A DNA stretch of 64,000 bases from the NCBI GenBank assembly GCA_951812645.1, contig CATOSM010000001.1, forward strand, positions 1,653,560 through 1,717,559. Direction: 5' to 3'. A model generated the notes under the pieces. It had not been told where the DNA came from, did not search any database, and saw nothing but the letters and a program-made list of their open reading frames with translations. Both the position numbers and the translations under genes were made by a program. This document shows, piece by piece, positions 20,339 to 29,236 of the stretch. Origin of the DNA: an uncultured Candidatus Nitrosopumilus sp. Lineage in GTDB: Archaea > Thermoproteota > Nitrososphaeria > Nitrososphaerales > Nitrosopumilaceae. Within the stretch, counting starts at the first letter, position 1; every line of letters starts with the position of its first letter.

Positions 20339-20608
20339 TCATTTTTTGTAGACCTGGGAGCGGTGCTCTATCTTGAATACATGTATGATGAGTTTATCAT
20401 TTACGATAGTTACAATTCCACGATACGGCCCAACACGAAACTTGTAAAATGGAGAGTTTGCCATCCTATCCAAACAAACATACGGATTTTCTAGAATCAT
20501 TTCTTCAAGTTTCAAAATAGTTTTTTGTTTAATTTCAAAAGGCAGTCCCTGAAGATCTTTTTTTGCTTTGGGAGAAAACAGTACAGTCCAAACCATGCTA
20601 TAGGCCAA
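20339..20608 (-). CDS. RelE/ParE-family toxin
   Basis: An 89-residue protein with the RelE fold signature: FSPKAKKDLQGLPFEIKQKT, then the basic core FYKFRVGPYRGIVTIVNDKL, and the end VFKIEHRSQVYKK. RelE toxins cleave mRNA at the ribosome. It overlaps the upstream antitoxin gene by 11 bases, the usual order antitoxin-toxin. The conserved Arg residues of RNase-active RelE proteins are present (FRVG, YRG, HRS). Confidence 0.85.
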   Translation of the reverse strand: MAYSMVWTVLFSPKAKKDLQGLPFEIKQKTILKLEEMILENPYVCLDRMANSPFYKFRVGPYRGIVTIVNDKLIIHVFKIEHRSQVYKK

Positions 20609-20834
20609 ACTCTTTTTTTAGCTGATCCATGGTGTAAAAATTCCCTTGCTCAATTTCTAAAAGAGATTGTTTAATTTCTGCCAAATCTTCTTTTGTCAAT
20701 AATTCGGCGTCTTCTTCAGCCTTGGATTTTAATATTCTGTTGATCATACTCTCCATTGATTCGGCAGGATAATTCTTGAATTTCTCCCATTCTTCTTTTG
20801 ATTTTTTTGAAACCGCAATACTTGTCTGTTCCAT
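20598..20834 (-). CDS. Antitoxin of the RelE-type pair
   Basis: A 78-residue, acidic protein with an N-terminal part that could bind DNA as a dimer (SIAVSKKSKEEWEKFKNYPA) and a helical C-terminal part that would wrap the toxin. It is directly upstream of the toxin and overlaps it. It presumably autoregulates the operon from the AT-rich stretch at 20835-20880. Confidence 0.7.
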   Translation of the reverse strand: MEQTSIAVSKKSKEEWEKFKNYPAESMESMINRILKSKAEEDAELLTKEDLAEIKQSLLEIEQGNFYTMDQLKKEFGL

Positions 20835-20917
20835 GTACGTCTATGGACAGATATATTATTTAATGATTTTTGCCAAAAATCTAATTTTCCCGCAAAAGCC
20901 CAATCCCCTACTTTTAG

Positions 20918-20925
20918 TTTATTAG
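20918..20925 (+). promoter_or_regulatory. TATA-like box of beta-helix gene
   Basis: TTTATTAG lies 30 bases before the ATG at 20948, matching the placement in front of the other complete paralogues. Confidence 0.5.
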
Positions 20926-20947
20926 GAACCATGATCAGAGGGTATCA

Positions 20948-22591
20948 ATGACAAAATTAACGACTTCACAATATGCAATATTTATGATTGCGGCACTGAC
21001 CATTCTGATTGCGGTTCCTTCCGCATATGCAGCCACATTTAATGTGGATCCATTATGTGATGATGCTGATCCTAACACACCAGTTTGTGATGATCCTGCC
21101 ACATACCGTACCATAAAGTCTGCAATTGGAGCCGCAGATCCAAATGATACCATATCAATCTCAGCTGGAACTTATGATGAAGGTAGAATAAATGTTAACA
21201 AAGCACTGACAATAGAGCCTGCTGCAAATGAAAGGGTAGTCCTTGATGGAGCATCCAGGCTTTATGTATATTCTAATGATGTTACCATAAAGGGTATCAC
21301 GTTTAAGAATACTACGTCAGTCTATGCAATAACCATTGGCAAAACTGCATCTGATGTAACAATACACAACAACACGCTAGCAGACACTAGGGGGGGCGGA
21401 ATAAATACGGCCAATGCAGCTGACACTCTGATACAAAACTTGGCTGTTACAGATAACGTGTTTGAGAACATTGGAACATTTTATGAGCCCGGATTGAATG
21501 TAACTCAAAAGGCCAAAAAACTGCATACTGCAATGTATTTCTCGACTAGTAAATCAAACCTAGGCGGCCTCCAGGATTCCAAAATTACCGGCAACATCAT
21601 TGATACTACGACATTTTCTGGAATAATCTTGTCTGGTGCTGAAAATATTCTGGTGGAGAACAACAAAATCTCAAATGTTCCTGCACCTGCAATTAATGTT
21701 AAATCAGATGTGGATCAGATACAGATTCTTGACAATGACATACGTAATGCAAACAATGCATTACGGTACCTTAATGGGGTTCCAGAAGATACCACTGAGG
21801 GAGCCATTGTGTTATGGGCCAAGGATGCCTCTCATGTTACTGTTAGCAACAACACCGTCTCTGGCGGCAATAACGGAATTGTCTACTGTACGGGAATATG
21901 TGGGGTATCCCCAAATGAACTGGGTAATGCCAAACATCCTGGTCATATAATTGATAAAACAGCAAAGACTAACAGCACAAACACGTTTACCCGTAATACC
22001 TTTGACAATGTAAACGGTTTTGATATTATCAATATGGCATTGGGTGTGATGGTTGCAACGCACAACTATTACGGGGATTCGCCTGACTTTGCCGCCGCCA
22101 TAAGCGGTCTGGTACAGTACTCGCCGTACTATGCCGATTATGTTGGAGGTGAGCTTCGCGCAATGGGACCTGCCAAACAGCAGTCACTTGCTGACGTACA
22201 GCGGACCGACATCTGCTCAATAGGCCTTGAAAGGTACAACCTGTACTTTGATGACGCCGCATGGGGAACAGAATCCTCCGCAGAGAACAATGCTGTGCTC
22301 AACACCGGTGACATAGTACTTACTGGGGTAAAGATACAGACAGGCGGATGGCTTGATGAGAAAGACAATCCGGTAGCTGGGGCAAAGACTACGGTGGCTG
22401 ACATACTTGTCGGCAACTTTTTGGACTTGCTAAGCACCAACCCTGACGGAATCGACATGAATGCCAACCTTCCGGCACCGGACACCGATGAAAAGCTGGA
22501 TTTGCAGTTCACCATTGACCTGACAGGCAAGGCAACCGGACCGGACAGTCAGATACGCGAAACAATATCATTTGCAGGTTCCTGCAGTTAG
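20948..22591 (+). CDS. Secreted right-handed beta-helix surface protein
   Basis: A 547-residue protein. The signal peptide resembles that of the other paralogues (QYAIFMIAALTILIAVPSAY, then A). A short acidic Cys-containing segment follows (DDADPNTPVCDDP), then beta-helix rungs from about 60 to 380 (SDVTIHNNTLADTRGGGINT, VSNNTVSGGNNGIVYC). THNYYGDSPDF leads into the C-terminal beta-rich domain ending SFAGSCS. The region from about base 21720 to the stop is nearly identical to the partial gene at the left edge of the window, whereas the N-terminal rungs differ. IS-B copy 3 inserted 51 bases after the stop. Confidence 0.85.
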   Translation: MTKLTTSQYAIFMIAALTILIAVPSAYAATFNVDPLCDDADPNTPVCDDPATYRTIKSAIGAADPNDTISISAGTYDEGRINVNKALTIEPAANERVVLDGASRLYVYSNDVTIKGITFKNTTSVYAITIGKTASDVTIHNNTLADTRGGGINTANAADTLIQNLAVTDNVFENIGTFYEPGLNVTQKAKKLHTAMYFSTSKSNLGGLQDSKITGNIIDTTTFSGIILSGAENILVENNKISNVPAPAINVKSDVDQIQILDNDIRNANNALRYLNGVPEDTTEGAIVLWAKDASHVTVSNNTVSGGNNGIVYCTGICGVSPNELGNAKHPGHIIDKTAKTNSTNTFTRNTFDNVNGFDIINMALGVMVATHNYYGDSPDFAAAISGLVQYSPYYADYVGGELRAMGPAKQQSLADVQRTDICSIGLERYNLYFDDAAWGTESSAENNAVLNTGDIVLTGVKIQTGGWLDEKDNPVAGAKTTVADILVGNFLDLLSTNPDGIDMNANLPAPDTDEKLDLQFTIDLTGKATGPDSQIRETISFAGSCS

Positions 22592-22642
22592 CAGGGAACC
22601 TTTACATCCCTTTTTTTATCATCCGTTGCGTTTTGATATGTC

Positions 22643-23516
22643 CAACTCATCTTAAAACTAACCCTTTGGACGATATTTGATGATCATTTGGATCCATAAG
22701 CTGTTAGTTTCCAAACTGTACATGAAATTCGCCGGGATGACAGACAGACAACTGGACATGATGGAACAGTTGTTGCCAAAACCTGCCGCCACAGGACGCC
22801 CAAGAAGCAACGACCGAGCGGTTTCAAATGGAATCATCTCCGTGCCGGTTTCCGGATGCGGATGGAGTGAGATGCCAAAAACATGCGGTAATGACTCAGC
22901 TGCCAACCTAATGTTAAGAGGATGACAGGAGTTTGGCATATGGAAAAAGATTTTGGGGCGTGCAATCAAATCCGCACACAGACAGGGAAAAATCAACCTG
23001 CAAAAAATATCAATTGATTCATCGTCAGTTCCCCCTAAAAAAGGGGCGACGTGATCGGATTTGACGGGTTCAAGAGAATTACAGGCACGAAATTACATGT
23101 TGCAGTGGATGGTACCGGCCTGCCAGTATCGATTGTAATGAGCCCTGCAGACATTCACAACAGTACAAAATTTGCAGGTGTGATGGAATCAATTTCAGAT
23201 TTCGCAAATGATTCCATGATGGAACAAATGGTTTCAGCTTATGCAGACAGGGGATACGATTCAAAACCAATTCACAATTATGTAAAATCAAGAAACGTCA
23301 TTCCGTGCATTCCTTTTAGAAAAAACAGCAGGACGGCAGATGATGCAGGGAAGGACAGTTACAACAGGACAGAATTCGTAGTGGAACGGTTCTTTGCCTG
23401 GCTGAAAAACGGGTTTCACAGAACAAGAATCAGATGTGAAAGAAACGCGGGAAATTATCCCGGGTCGGTTAGCATTGCGTCATTTTTGAAGTGTTGCAGG
23501 GTTTTAAGATGAGTTG
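22643..23516 (+). mobile_element. IS-B copy 3, transposase dead
   Basis: An 874-bp element with ends CAACTCATCTTAAAACT and the complement of CAACTCATCTTAAAACC. Frame A has a stop (TGA) after ANLMLRG, before the WQEFGIWKK-equivalent. Frame B (23051-23512) is open and carries VDGTGLPVSIVMSP, YADRGYDSKPI and ERFFAWLKNG. The A6G4 tract joins the frames near 23036. Transposition would need help from another copy. Confidence 0.8.
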
Positions 23517-23526
23517 AATATGGAAA

Positions 23527-23705
23527 TTATTCTTTGTCTTGAACAATCTTTTCCTGTTTGATTTTCTCTAAAAGAATTGATGCGGTTCATCATTTGGATC
23601 CTGCGGAACAAGATTGCCTTCAAAGACTTTCTTGTTAACACTTTTTTCAGTTGATCTTAATGATTCACTAACTAGGCTTCCTGCTTTTCAATTGCATCAA
23701 TTCGT
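23527..23705 (-). pseudogene. Remnant of the 3' end of an hsdS gene
   Basis: The minus strand reads VFEGNLVPQDPNDEP and other pieces that match the C-terminal tail of the HsdS at 62831 (AFEGKLVPQDPNDEPASVLL), in shifted frames with stops. A type I specificity gene once stood here, or a fragment was carried in by the adjacent IS. Confidence 0.7.
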
Positions 23706-23796
23706 CGGTAGTTGATGCAATTCATAATTTGTTGTTGCTAGCAAGCACACATGCAAGATTAGTGATGTTTTTAATATTTTTGAGACAAATGATAAT

Positions 23797-24009
23797 ATGA
23801 GTACAGCTCTACAAAAAAAGACATACGCAATTGTTATAACCAAAGATCTTGAAGAAGGAGGATTTGTTGGAAGATGCGATGAACTGCATGCAGTCTCAGA
23901 AGGTGACAAGTTTGGGGAAATTATGGAAAACATGAAAGAAGCAGTAGATCTTGCAGCTGAAGAGAGTGGAAATCCAACAGATTTTAACATGCTTGTAATA
24001 GAGCAATAA
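23797..24009 (+). CDS. hicB: HicB-like antitoxin
   Basis: A 70-residue protein: YAIVITKDLEEGGFVGRCDE, then LHAVSEGDKFGEIMENMKEA. This is the partially degraded RNase-H-like fold of HicB proteins. The C-terminus is short, without a separate DNA-binding domain. Its TAA overlaps the ATG of the hicA-like frame by one base. Confidence 0.75.
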   Translation: MSTALQKKTYAIVITKDLEEGGFVGRCDELHAVSEGDKFGEIMENMKEAVDLAAEESGNPTDFNMLVIEQ

Positions 24010-24155
24010 TGTCAAAATTTCCAACAATGTCTGGCAATCAAATGATAGGATATCTTCAAAACAACGGATTTATCATAATGCAGAGAAAAAGGAGTCATGT
24101 AACCCTAAGAAAGGAAAACGTTGTTACCGGCAGGAAACAAAAAAATGAGGATTAA
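24009..24155 (+). pseudogene. hicA: HicA-like toxin, C-terminus frameshifted
   Basis: A 48-codon frame too short for the usual gene lists. MSKFPTMSGNQMIGYLQNNG followed by FIIMQRKRSHVTLRKEN is the double-stranded-RNA-binding-like core of HicA, with the catalytic His in the RSHV context. After KENVVT the frame breaks. The expected tail appears in another frame downstream (VCQHKQRKIRR). The toxin is probably shortened and perhaps inactive. Confidence 0.65.
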
Positions 24156-24299
24156 GACTATGTTTGCCGTATTGTTGTATGCCAACATAAGCAAAGAAAA
24201 ATTCGTAGACGATCACGAGAACAAGTTGACAAAATAAAGTTTACAAAAAACATTAACACATTAACAGACATAGTAATTTTTCCAGAAAACAATACTTGA

Positions 24300-24730
24300 T
24301 CAAAAACACAACACAACGAAGCATGCTAATTGTAACATCTTTCTTATCTCATCTCTTACTAATGGATATCTTTTTTCTCTTACCCTATCTGGAAAGTCAG
24401 GATATTCCCGTGCATCTTCTGTGTTTATCTTTATGCCTCCGTATCTGATGCATTTTTTCAAACATGAAAGCCACATCGGCATGGTGTCTGCAGATGTTCC
24501 TCTGCTGCCATTCCAATTCATCCGGCCCTGCATGGAATCATAAACCTGGCCTTCTTCAGCCCTTAGATATTCTGCTATGATCTGATCGCCAGTACTGTGA
24601 CACCTTTCTTGGGAAAATTTATCAAAATTTTTGACTGCTATTGCAAGGTTTTTCTGGGTTGCAGGCATCTTTGTTTGTATTTTTTGCTCAAATCTTGCCT
24701 GGTTTCTGGCTTTAAAATAGTGGACATTTT
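24300..24730 (-). pseudogene. Tyrosine integrase, N-terminal fragment
   Basis: The frame reads up to NQARFEQKIQTKMPATQKNL, then VKNFDKFSQERC, then YGGIKINTEDAREYPDFPDR and YPLVRDEIRKMLQLA. This is the SAM-like core-binding domain and the start of the catalytic domain of archaeal integrases. It stops after LACFVVLCF, before any of the catalytic Arg/His/Tyr. This is a leftover of an integrated element. Confidence 0.6.
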
Positions 24731-24810
24731 ATCTGTATCTGCTAAAAAAGCCTACAAACGGTAGCTAAAATCGGCGGTTTATTGATATAGTCGACCTGTT
24801 TAATTTCTGT

Positions 24811-25050
24811 ATGGCAACAGCTTATGTTTTAATAAACTGTGAATTGGGTTCTGAAGAGGCTATTATTCAGCAACTAAAGGGCTTGGAAGGTGTTAAGGAA
24901 GTTCATGGGACTTTTGGCGCATACGATATTTTGGCCAAGATCGAATCTGACACTGTTGAAAAACTCAGAGAAACAATTACCTGGAAAATCAGAAAAATTG
25001 AAAAGATTCGTTCAACTCTAACCCTGATGGGTATTGAAGGCCAAACATAA
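24811..25050 (+). CDS. Lrp/AsnC-type stand-alone effector (RAM) domain
   Basis: A 79-residue protein: YVLINCELGSEEAIIQQLKG, then EVHGTFGAYDILAKIESDTV. This is the alpha-beta ligand-sensing domain of Lrp/AsnC regulators without the helix-turn-helix. Such proteins can assemble with full-length Lrp-type regulators and bind amino acids. ATG start; a separate transcription unit. Confidence 0.85.
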   Translation: MATAYVLINCELGSEEAIIQQLKGLEGVKEVHGTFGAYDILAKIESDTVEKLRETITWKIRKIEKIRSTLTLMGIEGQT

Positions 25051-25068
25051 ACACCCTTTTTTCTTATT

Positions 25069-25638
25069 ATGATTATACACTTTATTTTTGTAGTGCCCGA
25101 GGCAGATCGTCAAAAACGACAATTTGAGTTTGAATATGTTAAAAAAATGAGCAAATTTTTTCAGATTTGGCTAAAAGAAAAATTTGGAAAAGACTATGAA
25201 ATTCAGTGCGATGAAATGATTACCACTCCGAGAAGCATCCTACAGCGTCCTGACACGCACACACTAGTTCGTGATCATCAGCAACGGGGAAAGGACACCT
25301 ATCATTTCTATCTGACTCATTTTAGACCCTGGTGGACTGATTGTACTTGTGAAGGATATCATGCCGAAAATCTTGGAATGATTCTGTGGCAATCTCCAAA
25401 GGAGCCTAACGACACTTTATTTCTTGCAGAAAAAAACTGCACTACGGTATCTCATGAGATACTTCATGAAATGCTAAGACTGCGCGGACGCAAAAAATTC
25501 ATTCAAGAAGTACATGACGTGTGGACAAAACATCTTTTTGAACAATTAGAGTTTGAGCAATATGGTGAGGATTTCCAAAAAACAGATGGCAAGCCTATGT
25601 TTTTAACAATGGATACCTCGCAATTTGATTTAGAATAA
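25069..25638 (+). CDS. Hypothetical protein with HEILHE metalloprotease-like motif
   Basis: A 189-residue soluble protein. Residues about 128-133 read SHEILHEML, matching the HExxH zinc motif. Other notable segments are HFRPWWTDCTCEGYHAENLG and LVRDHQQRGKDTYHF. The short spacing from the Lrp-like gene suggests one transcript. A zinc-dependent hydrolase is possible, but the family is not recognised. Confidence 0.6.
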   Translation: MIIHFIFVVPEADRQKRQFEFEYVKKMSKFFQIWLKEKFGKDYEIQCDEMITTPRSILQRPDTHTLVRDHQQRGKDTYHFYLTHFRPWWTDCTCEGYHAENLGMILWQSPKEPNDTLFLAEKNCTTVSHEILHEMLRLRGRKKFIQEVHDVWTKHLFEQLEFEQYGEDFQKTDGKPMFLTMDTSQFDLE

Positions 25639-25649
25639 TTCCTTCACAG

Positions 25650-26288
25650 CTAACATTTTGTAACTGAATAAATGTTATTTTCAAAATTTGCCGTTTTGAA
25701 ATCTAATCTGTTTTCAGGATCATCATTCCTTGATTTACTCAGTGTTTCAAGTTCTACAAGAGCGTCTCCTCTAAATCCTACCGAAGAACCGTAAATTCCA
25801 TCAGTCAACATGGTTCCGTGGTCTCCTTTTTTGATGTCGTCAACCATGTCGTAAAATCTGGTTGTTTCTTTCTTATTTACCGGATTCCCAGTTGCTTTGT
25901 TATGTGCAACCGCTATGTACATGCCGTTGTTTTTTACTGCAACGGGAATTTTGTGATTTTTACCTGATGCCCCTGGAATAGTATCGCTGACTATCACTTC
26001 GCATTTGTGATACATGCTTGACACATATGCAAAGAATCGATACTGTGCATATTTTCCTGCAGCGTCTTCTTCGCAGCCGACAAAAACTTTGTGCAATAAT
26101 TCCAAGGCTTCATCGTTCATACTTTGCAATCTGTCATCTATTCGCCCCCTTTCAAGAAGTTCAGACTTGCATTCCTTTGCAACTAAAACCAAAATGAAGT
26201 CCGGCAGATTGTAATTTTTAAGGGCTGCAACAAATGCGCCTGCTTGAGACATCCCGAATTTTGGAAATCCCTTATTGACCATAACCAT
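25650..26288 (-). CDS. Hypothetical protein, possibly nuclease-fold
   Basis: A 212-residue, soluble protein. It contains DFILVLVAKECKSELLERGR, then VAVKNNGMYIAVAHNKATGN and YDMVDDIKKGDHGTM. The distribution of acidic and Lys residues in predicted strands is compatible with a PD-(D/E)XK-like fold, but I cannot pinpoint a catalytic triad. It is convergent with the previous gene and divergent from aconitase. Confidence 0.55.
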   Translation of the reverse strand: MVMVNKGFPKFGMSQAGAFVAALKNYNLPDFILVLVAKECKSELLERGRIDDRLQSMNDEALELLHKVFVGCEEDAAGKYAQYRFFAYVSSMYHKCEVIVSDTIPGASGKNHKIPVAVKNNGMYIAVAHNKATGNPVNKKETTRFYDMVDDIKKGDHGTMLTDGIYGSSVGFRGDALVELETLSKSRNDDPENRLDFKTANFENNIYSVTKC

Positions 26289-26429
26289 ACCTCCACTTGA
26301 AAAATTTGCTACTTCCCAACACTGTATTAAAAAGCTGCTTTTGGCTTATAATTGTTAAGAATCGGCATTGCCTGTTGAAACCTTTTTTCAAATTCCTTAA
26401 TTGCAAATATTAAATTCGGGACTAATCTG

Positions 26430-28703
26430 TTGCATATTGTGGATACAGACACTACTGCAGAACTTGTCTCTGACGTTTATTTGAAATTAAGGCAAAATAT
26501 TGCAACATATCGAAATGCGGTCGGCAGACCACTAACACTGGCTGAAAAAATCCTGTCTGGCCATCTTGGCAATGCTGATGATGCTGTTTTCACTGGAGGA
26601 AGGGATTATGTTTTCCTAAAGCCTGATAGGGTTGCATTACAAGATGTAACCGGACAAATGGTCATGCTGCAATTTATGCAGGCAGGACTGAAACAGGCAT
26701 CATTGCCCACAACCGTACATTGTGATCATCTAATTCGAGCAGAGGTTCAGGGTGATGTCGACATGAAAGTTTCACTTGACGAAAATAGCGAAGTTTTCAA
26801 ATTTTTACAATCGGCATCTGCAAAATACGGATGTGGTTTTTGGAAACCCGGCGCTGGAATCATCCATCAAGTCGTTCTTGAAAACTATGCATTTCCAGGC
26901 GGGCTGATGATAGGCACCGACTCTCATACTCCAAATGCCGGGGGTCTTGGAATGGTCGCTATTGGCGTTGGTGGATTAGACGCTGCCGAAACAATGGCCG
27001 GCCTGCCTTGGGAATTACTTTATCCCAAACGAATTGGCGTGAAACTAACTGGGGAGCTAAACGGATGGACTGCACCCAAAGACATCGTATTGAAAGTCGC
27101 CGATGAGCTAACTGTATCCGGAGGCACAAATGCAATCGTAGAATATTTTGGATCTGGAACAAAGTCCATCAGTTGTACAGGCAAGGCCACCATTACCAAC
27201 ATGGGTGCTGAAATCGGGGCAACGTGCTCTATCTTCCCATATGATGAAAGAATGGAAACATATCTCAAGTATACTAACAGAGCCGATATCGCCGAATTGG
27301 CAAATCAAAATAAGGAATCCCTTGTTGCAGATCCTGAAGTTGAATCAAATCCGGAAAAATTCTTTGACAAGGTAATTGAAATTGATCTTTTGACATTAGA
27401 ACCGCACATTGTTGGCCCACATACTCCTGATTTAGCAAGAACCATCACGGAATTATCCGATGATGTCAAGGCAAAAGACTACACTGATCCAATTTCTGTC
27501 GCACTGATTGGCAGTTGCACAAATTCGTCTTACGAAGACATGTCCCGTGCAGCAAGCCTGGCTGACCAGGCAAGAGCCAAAGGAATCAAGGCAAAAATCC
27601 CTCTGTTGGTTACCCCCGGTTCCGAACAAATTCGCGGCACCATTGAAAGAGATGGCCAAATGGGTTCGCTTAAGGACATTGGCGCCACAGTTTTAGCTAA
27701 CGCATGCGGTCCCTGCATTGGCCAATGGAATAGACCTGAACTAGAAAGTGATCAACAAAATACCATTGTTACGACGTTTAACAGAAACTTCCCTGGAAGA
27801 AATGATGGAAGACGCTCTACCCTGAACTTTATTGGCAGCCCCGAAATGGTTATTGCCTTGGCATTAGGCGGAAAACTCTCTTTTAATCCCATGACTGACG
27901 ATTTGACTGCGTCTGATGGAACAAAATTCAAGCTTGATCCGCCCAAACCCGCACCAGAAGTTCCTGAAGAAGGCTTTGTGAGGCCTGAAGGAATATTTGT
28001 TGCCCCTCCTGACAGTTCTGACGATGTTGAAGTCATCATTGATCCTAACAGCAAAAGACTACAGCGCCTGGAACCCTTTTCAAAATGGGACGGCAATGAT
28101 TTTGAAAACCTGCCAGTCCTGGTAAAAGCCAAAGGCAAATGCACCACAGATCACATTTCCCCTGCAGGCGCATGGCTTTCTCTGCGCGGTCACTTGGACA
28201 ATCTAAGCGATAACATGCTGATGGGGGCAGTTAACGCGTTTAGTGACGAGGTCGGCAGAGGTAAGAACGGTCTAAACGATCAGCAAGAAGGATTTTCAAC
28301 TATTGCAAGGCAATACAAAGAAAAAAGTATGGGGTGGATTATCGTTGGCGACAGTAATTACGGCGAAGGCAGCAGCAGGGAACACGCAGCTATGACTCCC
28401 CGCTTTTTAGGCTGTGCCGCAGTAATCACAAAAAGTTTAGCCAGAATTCATGAAACAAATTTGAAAAAACAAGGCATCCTAGCTTTGACATTTGGCAATC
28501 CGGATGATTATGAAAAAATTCTTGAAGATGATAGACTCAGTCTGGTTGATCTAAATGGGCTTTCTCCGGGCAAGCAAGTCAGATGCATGATTTCACATGC
28601 TGATGGAAACAAAGACGAGATTTTGCTAAATCACTCTTACAATCAATCCCAAATTGAGTGGTTCAAGGCTGGATCTGCCCTTAATGTACTGAGAAACAAA
28701 TGA
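26430..28703 (+). CDS. acn: Aconitate hydratase
   Basis: A 757-residue protein that interconverts citrate and isocitrate (TCA cycle and the archaeal carbon network). The three [4Fe-4S] ligand cysteines are in LIGSCTNSSYEDM and NACGPCIGQW. Other conserved parts are GTDSHTPNAGGLGMVAIGVG and the swivel-domain GDSNYGEGSSREHAA, which holds substrate-binding Ser/Arg. Length and domain order fit the mitochondrial/AcnA-like type. The TTG at 26430 is the first start; GTG at 26439 (VDTDTTAELV) is an equally plausible alternative. The stop lies just before the tRNA-Trp-derived repeat at 28713. Confidence 0.93.
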   Translation: MHIVDTDTTAELVSDVYLKLRQNIATYRNAVGRPLTLAEKILSGHLGNADDAVFTGGRDYVFLKPDRVALQDVTGQMVMLQFMQAGLKQASLPTTVHCDHLIRAEVQGDVDMKVSLDENSEVFKFLQSASAKYGCGFWKPGAGIIHQVVLENYAFPGGLMIGTDSHTPNAGGLGMVAIGVGGLDAAETMAGLPWELLYPKRIGVKLTGELNGWTAPKDIVLKVADELTVSGGTNAIVEYFGSGTKSISCTGKATITNMGAEIGATCSIFPYDERMETYLKYTNRADIAELANQNKESLVADPEVESNPEKFFDKVIEIDLLTLEPHIVGPHTPDLARTITELSDDVKAKDYTDPISVALIGSCTNSSYEDMSRAASLADQARAKGIKAKIPLLVTPGSEQIRGTIERDGQMGSLKDIGATVLANACGPCIGQWNRPELESDQQNTIVTTFNRNFPGRNDGRRSTLNFIGSPEMVIALALGGKLSFNPMTDDLTASDGTKFKLDPPKPAPEVPEEGFVRPEGIFVAPPDSSDDVEVIIDPNSKRLQRLEPFSKWDGNDFENLPVLVKAKGKCTTDHISPAGAWLSLRGHLDNLSDNMLMGAVNAFSDEVGRGKNGLNDQQEGFSTIARQYKEKSMGWIIVGDSNYGEGSSREHAAMTPRFLGCAAVITKSLARIHETNLKKQGILALTFGNPDDYEKILEDDRLSLVDLNGLSPGKQVRCMISHADGNKDEILLNHSYNQSQIEWFKAGSALNVLRNK

Positions 28704-28712
28704 AATTTTTTA

Positions 28713-28742
28713 ACGTGGGGCCGACCGGAATCGAACCGGCGA
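28713..28742. repeat. Left att-like repeat (3' end of tRNA-Trp)
   Basis: Thirty bases identical to 33810-33839, which are the T-arm and acceptor 3' strand of the tRNA-Trp gene. The rest of a tRNA is absent here. This is the pattern left when an element integrates into the 3' end of a tRNA gene and displaces the original tail. Confidence 0.8.
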
Positions 28743-28817
28743 GGTAATCGGAGCCATATGAAAACGAGAATTTCACCTTTTATTGAAATAATTTATGAAG
28801 AAATCTTAAATTCAATT

Positions 28818-28825
28818 AAAAATAG
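28818..28825. repeat. 8-bp direct repeat, left target duplication
   Basis: AAAAATAG immediately precedes the transposon end. The same octamer follows the other end at 32298-32305. An 8-bp target duplication is characteristic of the IS6 family. Confidence 0.65.
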
Positions 28826-28826
28826 G

Positions 28827-28889
28827 GAACTGGTAAGTTAACGGGGCATTGCTACAATTCTTCTTCGTGGTAAGTATCGAGGCTTTTAG
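28827..28889. repeat. Left 63-bp inverted repeat of RM transposon
   Basis: Begins GAACTGGTAAGTTAACGG. It is the reverse complement of 32234-32296 with one mismatch, and so includes a mirrored copy of the 3' end of the transposase gene. A further direct copy of the outer 18 bases is at 28959-28976. Confidence 0.85.
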
Positions 28890-28987
28890 GCTTTATGCAA
28901 TCTTCGAGGAATGTTCATTTTTTATCTCCTTGTAGGTATTTTTGCCATTGATTACAAAGGAACTGGTAACTTAACGAGAGCTGTTTT

Positions 28988-29236
28988 CTAGTGAAAAGGC
29001 TCGGGAGCTGATGAATCCATACCGCTGGATTTTATATAAACACCCTTAGAAACATGCGTTATTTTTCCTGTTTTTACTAGCTTGTAAACTATCCCTCTTA
29101 TCGTGTGTTTTGTAATGTCTCCTTTATCCTCAAATCCGCACTCAACCACATATTCATAAATCTCTTTCAGATTCTTTTTTTCGCTGGATTCAAAAATTTC
29201 TTCTATTGCATACATTATCGTCTTTCGTTTTTTCAT
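28988..29236 (-). CDS. Winged-helix protein of the RM operon
   Basis: An 82-residue protein: a helix-turn-helix-like segment (NLKEIYEYVVECGFEDKGDI), then a wing (KTGKITHVSKGVYIKSSG). It overlaps the preceding nuclease gene by four bases (ATGA type), so it is the last gene of the leftward operon. It may regulate the RM genes or assist DNA recognition by the nuclease. Confidence 0.6.
   Translation of the reverse strand: MKKRKTIMYAIEEIFESSEKKNLKEIYEYVVECGFEDKGDITKHTIRGIVYKLVKTGKITHVSKGVYIKSSGMDSSAPEPFH

Noticed and set aside
28959..28976. Direct copies of GGAACTGGTAA as a MITE (28826-28976)
   Set aside because: The two copies are in the same orientation, whereas a MITE would need inverted ends. 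They are better read as an outer and an inner left end of the RM transposon.
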